Shown here: positions 1-4,637 of the stretch, piece after piece
Position numbering within the stretch: position 1 is the stretch's first letter
How the letters are laid out: the number at the start of each line of letters is the position of its first letter
Assembly: GCA_007129695.1 (NCBI GenBank)
Contig: SKVA01000219.1
Location: 1 to 5,421, forward strand
Length of the DNA stretch: 5,421 nt
DNA from: Spirochaetaceae bacterium
GTDB taxonomy: Bacteria; Spirochaetota; Spirochaetia; DSM-27196; SLST01
Reading direction: 5' to 3'
The notes under the pieces: generated by a model
The model's input: only the letters and a program-made list of their open reading frames with translations
Told to the model about the DNA's origin: nothing
Databases searched by the model: none
Position numbers and translations under genes: made by a program

Positions 1-908
1 GCCGCGGCGGCTCGCTGGACCGGGTACGACACGCCGTTGAACTTGGTCGACTGGCGACGGTTCCAGAGGTCCCAGAGCCGATGTCGGGCGCCGGTGTCGT
101 CGGCTACCGTGATCCGCTGCGGGACAACCGTGAACGCGCACCGCGTGCCGGTGAACCCAGCTGTCTTGGAGAGACTTCGAAACTCCACTGCGACGTCGGC
201 CGCGCCGTCGATCTCGTAGATCGAGTGCGGGATCGAGTCGTCGCGGATATAGGCTTCGTAGGCCGCGTCGAACAGGATCAGAGCGCCGTGCTCCTTCGCG
301 TACGAGACCCACTCGCCGAGCTGCTCTCTGGTCGCGACCGTGCCGGTTGGATTGTTCGGATAGCAGAGATAGACCAGGTCGACCGCGTGCGACGGAGGCG
401 GGGGCACAAAGCCGTTGTCGAGGTTTGCTTCCAGGTACGTCAGATCGTCGTAGCGTCCGTTGTTCCAGGCTCCGGTTCGCCCGGCCATCACGTTCGTGTC
501 GACGTACACCGGGTAGACCGGGTCGGGCAGCGCGATCGACAGATCGGCGGCGAACAGCTCCTGGAAGTTGCCGGTGTCGCACTTCGCACCGTCGCTGACG
601 AAGACCTCATCAGCCGTGATCGCACATCCTCGCGCGGCGTAGTCGGTCGCCGCGATCGCCTCCCGCAGGAAGGGATACCCTTGTTCGGGGCCGTAGCCTC
701 GAAAGGTCGCGTCGTCGGCCTGTTCGTCGACTCCGGCGTGAAACGCGTCGACGACCACCTCGGGCAGGGCGCGTGTGACGTCCCCGATGCCGAGCTTGAT
801 CACTTGCCTGTCGGGATGCTCACTCTGGAACGCGGTCACGCGTCGGCCGATCTCGACGAACAGATAGGAGGCTTTGAGCTTGCCGTAGTTCGCGTTTGCC
901 CGTACCAT
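1..908 (-). CDS. dapL: LL-diaminopimelate aminotransferase (DapL), N-terminal 302 residues, cut by window edge
   Basis: PLP-dependent class I/II aminotransferase. It converts tetrahydrodipicolinate plus glutamate directly to LL-diaminopimelate plus 2-oxoglutarate, in the cytoplasm, feeding lysine and peptidoglycan synthesis. The reading frame on the minus strand is open from the ATG at 908 to the left edge. It shows the family's diagnostic stretches in order: KLGIGDVT at residues 38-45, FRGYGPEQGY at 69-78, SDGAKCDTGN at 105-114, DPVYPVYVDTNVMAGRTG soon after, YPNNPTG at about 183-189, DAAY at 214-217 (the Asp that pairs with the PLP pyridine nitrogen and the following Tyr), and SLSKTAGF with the Schiff-base lysine at K248. 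Family members are about 410 residues, so roughly the last 110 lie outside. The start is secure because the opening MVRANANYGKLKASYLF matches the family N-terminus and AGGAGAG lies just upstream. It is divergent from the GAF gene. Nothing looks broken. Confidence 0.96.
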   Translation of the reverse strand, partial: MVRANANYGKLKASYLFVEIGRRVTAFQSEHPDRQVIKLGIGDVTRALPEVVVDAFHAGVDEQADDATFRGYGPEQGYPFLREAIAATDYAARGCAITADEVFVSDGAKCDTGNFQELFAADLSIALPDPVYPVYVDTNVMAGRTGAWNNGRYDDLTYLEANLDNGFVPPPPSHAVDLVYLCYPNNPTGTVATREQLGEWVSYAKEHGALILFDAAYEAYIRDDSIPHSIYEIDGAADVAVEFRSLSKTAGFTGTRCAFTVVPQRITVADDTGARHRLWDLWNRRQSTKFNGVSYPVQRAAA

Positions 909-911
909 TTG

Positions 912-918
912 CTCTCCT
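912..918 (-). promoter_or_regulatory. Shine-Dalgarno site of dapL
   Basis: Read on the minus strand the sequence is AGGAGAG, followed by CAA and the ATG at 908. The AGGAG core is five bases from the start codon. This supports the dapL start and contrasts with the missing Shine-Dalgarno sequences of the GAF and AEC genes. Confidence 0.85.
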
Positions 919-939
919 GAAAATCCGGTGATTGCAGAG

Positions 940-969
940 AGTATAGTGGCGGTGGTGGTGCATGGACAA
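940..969 (-). promoter_or_regulatory. Probable sigma-70-type promoter of dapL
   Basis: On the minus strand TTGTCC (964-969, 4 of 6 consensus matches) is followed after 18 bases by TATACT (940-945, 5 of 6). The predicted transcription start is near 933, giving a leader of about 25 bases that contains the AGGAGAG site. The -35 element lies inside the first codons of the divergent GAF gene. The -10 element overlaps a possible -10 on the other strand. This is a prediction from consensus matching only. Confidence 0.6.
942..947 (+). promoter_or_regulatory. Possible -10 element for the GAF gene
   Basis: TATAGT matches the -10 consensus at 5 of 6 bases and ends 14 bases before the ATG at 962. Transcription would start near 954, leaving a leader of about eight bases. 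No convincing -35 lies 16-18 bases upstream: the best there, near 918-923, matches only half the consensus. The element is largely the complement of the dapL -10, so this may be coincidence. Confidence 0.3.
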
Positions 970-1489
970 TGTTGACAGGATCATTGCGTCGGTCTCGCGG
1001 ATATGTGGAGTCGAACGGGCGGATCCCGGTACCGCGCTCGCGCGCGTGTGCGCCCTGCTGCGCGCTGAAGTCGAGCACTACGACTGGGTGGGGTACTACA
1101 TCGCGCTCCCCGCACAGCGGCTGCTCGTTCTGGGACCATTCGAAGGCGCGCCGACCGACCACATCCGTATACCGTACGGACGCGGTATCTGCGGGCAGGC
1201 CGCGGCGACCGGCAAGCCGTTCGTCGTCCAGGACGTCATGGCAGAGGCAAACTACCTCGCGTGCAGCCTGAGCACCAAGTCGGAGGTGGTTCTTCCGGTC
1301 TACGAAGGCAGAGATCTGGTCGGCGAACTCGACATCGACTCGCATACGACGCGGCCGTTCACCAACGCTGACGACGTGCTGCTTGCGAAGGTAGTCGACC
1401 TGACCGCGCGCTACGTAGCCGCGCTTGCGCGCGACCTGACGGTCGACGATCAGGCCGGACCAGTCAACCAGAGGAACGCTCCCAGGTAG
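962..1489 (+). CDS. GAF-domain protein, free methionine-R-sulfoxide reductase (fRMsr) family, with one classical Cys replaced
   Basis: 175 residues forming one GAF domain, the fold of E. coli YebR/MsrC. That family reduces free L-methionine-(R)-sulfoxide in the cytoplasm using cysteine chemistry and thioredoxin. Recognisable pieces are WVGYY at 42-46, LVLGPFEG at 55-62, RIPYGRGICG at 69-78, ACS with C101, SEVVLP at 107-112 and GELDIDS at 121-127. The spacing aligns without gaps to the E. coli protein: C77 and C101 correspond to Cys94 and catalytic Cys118, and E108, D124 and D126 to the substrate-binding acids. The position of the third cysteine (Cys84) is H67. The ATG at 962 is constrained because an in-frame stop lies at 944-946 with no alternative start between. 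No real Shine-Dalgarno sequence is present, only GGTGGTGG. The gene is divergent from dapL and its last 40 bases overlap the AEC gene. The family is clear; the activity is inferred. Confidence 0.9.
   Translation: MDNVDRIIASVSRICGVERADPGTALARVCALLRAEVEHYDWVGYYIALPAQRLLVLGPFEGAPTDHIRIPYGRGICGQAAATGKPFVVQDVMAEANYLACSLSTKSEVVLPVYEGRDLVGELDIDSHTTRPFTNADDVLLAKVVDLTARYVAALARDLTVDDQAGPVNQRNAPR
1450..1489. other. Tail-to-tail overlap of the GAF and AEC genes (40 bp)
   Basis: The GAF stop (TAG, 1487-1489) lies inside the AEC gene and the AEC stop (TGA on minus, 1450-1452) lies inside the GAF gene. The shared bases encode the low-complexity GAF tail (QAGPVNQRNAPR) and the last transmembrane residues of the permease. 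No GC hairpin followed by a T-run is seen on either strand here, so the transcripts probably run into one another. Confidence 0.9.
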
Positions 1490-2469
1490 AACGGCATCAG
1501 CATCAGATAGAGCACGTACGTGACCAGAAGCGTCACCGCCGTGTGCTCGGTGTTGACCCCCGATTCGTTGGCCATCAGCGCCAGGTTGGTCGCCGGCGGC
1601 GTATGCGTCTCCAGGAAGAGCACGTAGAGCGCGACCGGGCCGAACGCCGCGAGCGCGCCGAATCGTAGCAGCGCGAAGAATGCGGCCGGGATCAGCGCGT
1701 ATCTGACCGCCGACACCACCATCGCCATCCCCAGGTAGTGCGATACGGCCGATCGCGAGACCCTCAACCCCCCGATCAGCGCACCCATGCACACCAAGGC
1801 GAGCGGGAGCGTGAGCGATCCGAGTCGGTCGAGGGCGTCGAACACGTGATAGAAGGGAAGTCCGGGATCCGCGACGATCGGTTGCAGTCCAGACAACGCG
1901 ATCACCAGTCCGATCAGCGTTCCGACCAGCGGCGGCGAGACCAGGTGGCGTAGATCGATCCGGCTCGCGTCGTCGTGGCGTCGCGATATGACGTACCTGC
2001 CTACCGACCAGAGGAGCGGACTGAAGCCGAAGACGAACGCTGCGATCATCACCGTTGGCAGCTCATCCCCGTAGCGAGTAGCGATAGCCGGTACCGACGT
2101 CGGGAGCACCGCTGCGAGGGTCAGCGGAATGTACCCCGAGTTGCCAAACGTCGACAGCGCGATGCCTGCCCGCCGGTCGCTCCCGGCGTAACGCGTCAGC
2201 GAAAAGACGCCCAGGCTCAGGATCAAACCGAGCCCGATCACCACCAGCGCGAGCACCGGCATCACGATGACTTCGCCGATCGCCGAAAGATCGGCGCGTC
2301 CGACGCGAACGACGAAGTAGAGCGGGAGCGCGATCTTCACGACGAAGCCGCTGAGGCTCCGGAAAAAGTCGGCTCCCCACAATCGCGAACGGCGCGCGAG
2401 CAACCCGACGAGCATCAGCAGCATCAGCTGCAGGACGGCGTAGAAGACCGGTAGCAGGTAGGAGAGCAT
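1450..2469 (-). CDS. AEC (auxin efflux carrier) family permease
   Basis: 339 residues and strongly hydrophobic, with about ten predicted membrane spans (roughly 4-24, 38-57, 67-91, 104-122, 136-158, 178-197, 217-236, 245-268, 272-286 and 309-335). The paired-repeat pattern of the AEC family is visible: ALPLYF near 47, GNSGYIPL at 109-116 in the fourth span, SPPLVGTLIGL at 178-188 at the start of the second half, MGALIGGLRVS near 228-238, and THTPPATNLALMANESG at 288-304. Bacterial relatives include MdcF-like malonate and other organic-acid carriers, but the substrate cannot be read from this sequence. I chose the ATG at 2469. An in-frame TTG at 2505 would add 12 residues, but its codon falls inside a promoter -35 element and the extension is not hydrophobic. 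No Shine-Dalgarno sequence precedes the ATG. Its tail overlaps the convergent GAF gene. It is not evidently linked to its neighbours. Confidence 0.93.
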   Translation of the reverse strand: MLSYLLPVFYAVLQLMLLMLVGLLARRSRLWGADFFRSLSGFVVKIALPLYFVVRVGRADLSAIGEVIVMPVLALVVIGLGLILSLGVFSLTRYAGSDRRAGIALSTFGNSGYIPLTLAAVLPTSVPAIATRYGDELPTVMIAAFVFGFSPLLWSVGRYVISRRHDDASRIDLRHLVSPPLVGTLIGLVIALSGLQPIVADPGLPFYHVFDALDRLGSLTLPLALVCMGALIGGLRVSRSAVSHYLGMAMVVSAVRYALIPAAFFALLRFGALAAFGPVALYVLFLETHTPPATNLALMANESGVNTEHTAVTLLVTYVLYLMLMPFYLGAFLWLTGPA

Positions 2470-2478
2470 CGCACCGAG

Positions 2479-2505
2479 CGTATAGGTAACTCGGTGAGTT
2501 GACAA
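2479..2505 (-). promoter_or_regulatory. Candidate promoter of the AEC gene
   Basis: On the minus strand TTGTCA (2500-2505, 5 of 6) is followed after only 15 bases by TATACG (2479-2484, 4 of 6). The start of transcription would be near 2472, three or four bases before the ATG at 2469, which suggests a leaderless message and fits the lack of a Shine-Dalgarno sequence. The short spacer lowers confidence. The -35 overlaps the -35 of the divergent gene. Confidence 0.35.
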
Positions 2506-2528
2506 TACGTTCGGCGGACGCCTACTAT
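2499..2528 (+). promoter_or_regulatory. Probable promoter of the TPR gene
   Basis: A perfect -35 TTGACA (2499-2504) is followed after 18 bases by TACTAT (2523-2528, 4 of 6 matches). The predicted start near 2535 places GGAGG at the very 5' end of the message and the ATG ten bases in. The -35 hexamer overlaps by five bases the -35-like TTGTCA on the other strand. Confidence 0.6.
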
Positions 2529-2535
2529 CGGTTGC

Positions 2536-2540
2536 GGAGG
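2536..2540 (+). promoter_or_regulatory. Shine-Dalgarno site of the TPR gene
   Basis: GGAGG followed by T, with four bases between GGAGG and the ATG at 2545. It fixes the start of the TPR gene, which also opens with a signal peptide as expected. Confidence 0.8.
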
Positions 2541-2544
2541 TTCC

Positions 2545-3435
2545 ATGCGGAGTCGAATGCTTCTACTTATGTCTCTTGTTACGATCGCGGGTCTGGTATT
2601 CTCGCTCGACGAACAAGCGGTAGCCGGCGCGGATGCCACCTACGAAGACGACCTGATCGATGAGGCGTACGCGGCGCTTCAGGGTCTTCTGCCGACCGCC
2701 CGGACCGGCGCCGAACGCGCAGAGGTGCTGTGGCGCCTGTCGCGCGTTGCGCTCGCGCTCGGCGAACGGCTCGAAGACCAGTCGGCTTCGCGTGATCAGA
2801 TCCTCGCGAGGTTCGAGGAGGGCGAGCACTACGGCATTCGTGCAGTCGAGGAGGATCCGTCGAATCATCTCGGCTATTACTGGCAGAGCGCGAACATCGG
2901 GAAGTGGGGTCAGACGCGCGGAATTCTCAGTTCGCTGTTCAAGGCGGCCCCGATGCGTGATCTGCTACGCGCGACGATCGCGGCCGATCCGACGCACGCG
3001 CCGAGCTACTACGTCCTCGGCCGGCTCTACTCGGATGTGCCTGGTGGGATCAGCTTCGGGAATGTAGACTATGCGGTCGGGCTCGGCCGGCGTTCGGTCG
3101 CGCTCCACGAAGCCGAGCGCGCGGCCGGGATTACCGAAGACATCGAGCACGATTTCTACATCCGCCTCGCCGGACACCTGATCAAACGCAACTGGAACGC
3201 TGCGCGGCGTACGCGCGAGCAGGAGCGCAAGGCGTCGCGCTACCAGTCGGCGAGGGACGAACTCGAGCGTGGCTGGCACTTTGAGGGAACCGTGTCGATC
3301 CCGGCGGTTGACGACCGGCAGGAAGCACGAACGCTCTTGAGCGACATGATCACGGTCCTCGAGCGGATCCCTTTGCGCTCGGCGGCAGAGAATCGACGAC
3401 TCGCTACCGCCCGGGAGTTACTGGCCGGACTCTAG
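2545..3435 (+). CDS. Exported TPR-like helical repeat protein of unknown function
   Basis: 296 residues. The N-terminus (MRSRM followed by a hydrophobic run to about residue 19) is a Sec-type signal peptide. AVA at 25-27 or AGA at 27-29 could be the cleavage site. There is no lipobox cysteine, so it is predicted to be periplasmic rather than a lipoprotein. The mature part is almost all amphipathic helix with TPR-like units: LWRLSRVALALGERL near 62-76, EEGEHYGIRAVEEDPSN at 91-107, then LLRATIAADPTHAPSYYVLGRLY at about 140-162 and DYAVGLGRRSVAL at 175-187. The pattern resembles the RMD/FAM82-type and spirochaete TPR proteins, which is a resemblance by eye. No catalytic motif is seen, and TPRs normally serve as protein-binding scaffolds. 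The last 80 residues are charged and helical. The gene has its own promoter and Shine-Dalgarno sequence. Its stop overlaps that of dinB. Confidence 0.85.
   Translation: MRSRMLLLMSLVTIAGLVFSLDEQAVAGADATYEDDLIDEAYAALQGLLPTARTGAERAEVLWRLSRVALALGERLEDQSASRDQILARFEEGEHYGIRAVEEDPSNHLGYYWQSANIGKWGQTRGILSSLFKAAPMRDLLRATIAADPTHAPSYYVLGRLYSDVPGGISFGNVDYAVGLGRRSVALHEAERAAGITEDIEHDFYIRLAGHLIKRNWNAARRTREQERKASRYQSARDELERGWHFEGTVSIPAVDDRQEARTLLSDMITVLERIPLRSAAENRRLATARELLAGL
3432..3435. other. Shared CTAG: convergent stop codons of the TPR gene and dinB
   Basis: The palindrome CTAG supplies TAG to the TPR gene on the plus strand (3433-3435) and TAG to dinB on the minus strand (3432-3434). The two coding regions therefore overlap by four bases and leave no room for a dedicated terminator between them. 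Confidence 0.95.
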
Positions 3436-4637
3436 CCACCGCTGCGATGCGGTCTCGCTTCCGGGTCGGCCGGCCGACTCGGACGTATCAGACGCGCCGT
3501 TGTCACCGGCTTCCCTTCGCTGGCGAGGCGGTGCACGACTTCCTCCACCCGCCGGCGGCGTTCGAGTGCAGGGTCGAAAAGATCGCTCTGCACCGCCGTC
3601 GTCCGGGGTGCCACGTTCGCAAGCCCGCAACCGATGAGGCGAATCGGCGTTCGGCCGTCCCACTTGCGGTAGACGAGTTCGCGCGCCGTCGTCAGCAGCT
3701 CGGTGGTAGTTGCGATGTCATGGTCGATCGTAGATCGGAGCGTGTTCGTGGTGAAGTCGCTGAGTCTGATCTTGGCTGTAACCGTTCGAGAGCTGCCTCC
3801 CTCGTCGATGAGCCGATGCACGCACGACTCGGCGATTTCGGCAAGCGTCGTGTCGAGCGCGTCGCGGTCGGTCGTGTCGCGCTCGAAGGTTCGCTCGCCG
3901 CTGATCGAATGCGATTGCCCCTGGCCGTAGAGACCGGGGTCTATGCCTCGGCAGATCGACCACAGGTACTCAGCCGCACTGTGGCCGACCTCGCGACCGA
4001 GTTCGGTCCTGGACCAGTCGCGAAGGTCGAGCACGCTCGTAATCCCGAGCTCGTTGAGCGTGGAGAGCATCTTGCGCCCGACACCCCACAGCGATCGTAG
4101 CGACAGACCCGCGACGAACTCGGCCTCGGTTCCGGGGGCGACCTGGTGCAGGCCGTCGGGCTTGTCGACTTCGCTTGCGAGCTTCGACAGATAGCGGTTC
4201 GGCGCGATCCCGACCGAAATCGCCAATCCGGTCTGCTCCTTCACGGTCGACTTGATCGATCGTGCGACGTCGATCGGTTGGCCGAAGAGGCGCTGTGTTC
4301 CGCTGATGTCGAGAAACGCCTCGTCGACCGACAACTGCTGGACCGTGGGCGAAAAGCCGGCGAGGATCGTCATGATCCGCGAGGAGACCTCCTGGTAACG
4401 CTTCATGCGAACCGGGAGGTACACCCCGTGCGGGCACAGCCGGTACGCCTGACTGATCGGCATCGCCGAATGAACTCCGAATGTGCGTGCTTCGTACGAG
4501 CATGCGGACACAACCCCGCGGTGGCCCGGGGCCGCCCCGACGATGACCGGTTTCCCCGAGTACTCGGGGTGATCGCGCTGTTCGACCGATGCGTAGAACG
4601 CGTCCATGTCGACATGGAGGAAGACCGGGTCACTCAC
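3432..4637 (-). CDS. dinB: DNA polymerase IV (Y-family translesion polymerase)
   Basis: 401 residues, slightly longer than E. coli DinB (351). It is a low-fidelity polymerase that copies past damaged template bases. The palm carries the catalytic acids D10 (HVDMDAFY, 8-15) and D105-E106 (SVDEAFLD, 103-110). Y15 sits at the steric-gate position. YEARTFGVHSAMP at 48-60 and the LCPHG finger region follow. SVGIAPNRYLSKLASEVDKPDG at about 141-162 and the helix-hairpin-helix LWGVGRKM at 183-190 are typical, and the little-finger domain spans about 243-345. QSDLF at 350-354 is a good beta-clamp binding motif, and a basic tail of about 47 residues follows it. The start is GTG at 4637 without a Shine-Dalgarno sequence, overlapping the upstream stop as GTGA, so translation is probably coupled. 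No LexA-type operator was recognised nearby. The polymerase appears intact. Confidence 0.97.
   Translation of the reverse strand: MSDPVFLHVDMDAFYASVEQRDHPEYSGKPVIVGAAPGHRGVVSACSYEARTFGVHSAMPISQAYRLCPHGVYLPVRMKRYQEVSSRIMTILAGFSPTVQQLSVDEAFLDISGTQRLFGQPIDVARSIKSTVKEQTGLAISVGIAPNRYLSKLASEVDKPDGLHQVAPGTEAEFVAGLSLRSLWGVGRKMLSTLNELGITSVLDLRDWSRTELGREVGHSAAEYLWSICRGIDPGLYGQGQSHSISGERTFERDTTDRDALDTTLAEIAESCVHRLIDEGGSSRTVTAKIRLSDFTTNTLRSTIDHDIATTTELLTTARELVYRKWDGRTPIRLIGCGLANVAPRTTAVQSDLFDPALERRRRVEEVVHRLASEGKPVTTARLIRPSRPADPEARPHRSGG
4634..4637 (-). other. GTGA start/stop overlap (translational coupling)
   Basis: On the minus strand the last codon of the upstream gene is CAG and its TGA stop (4636-4634) overlaps the dinB start GTG (4637-4635). 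The preceding bases contain no purine-rich ribosome site, so re-initiation by ribosomes finishing the upstream gene is the likeliest way dinB is translated. Confidence 0.85.

Noticed and set aside
652..659. GCGATCGC octamer like the cyanobacterial HIP1 repeat
   Set aside because: It is isolated, and gene content does not suggest a cyanobacterium. It is better explained by the general GATC excess.
81..920. Long open frame on the plus strand opposite dapL
   Set aside because: It mirrors the dapL codons, is very rich in Arg, Val and Asp without domain motifs, and the opposite strand gives an unmistakable DapL protein.
1406..1424. Hairpin-like palindrome around GCTACGTAGC downstream of the AEC stop
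   Set aside because: It lies within GAF coding sequence, the outer stem needs a bulge, and no T-run follows on the minus strand, so it does not qualify as an intrinsic terminator.
836..1792. 318-codon open frame on the minus strand across the GAF gene
   Set aside because: It covers parts of three better supported genes, spans both dapL promoter and start, and its Arg/Gly-rich product has no recognisable feature. It is a high-GC shadow frame.
2274..2296. Perfect 8-bp inverted repeat CGCCGATC / GATCGGCG with a 7-base loop
   Set aside because: It sits inside the AEC coding region, has no T-run or second copy in the window, and is readily explained by the many CGATC/GATCG codon contexts.
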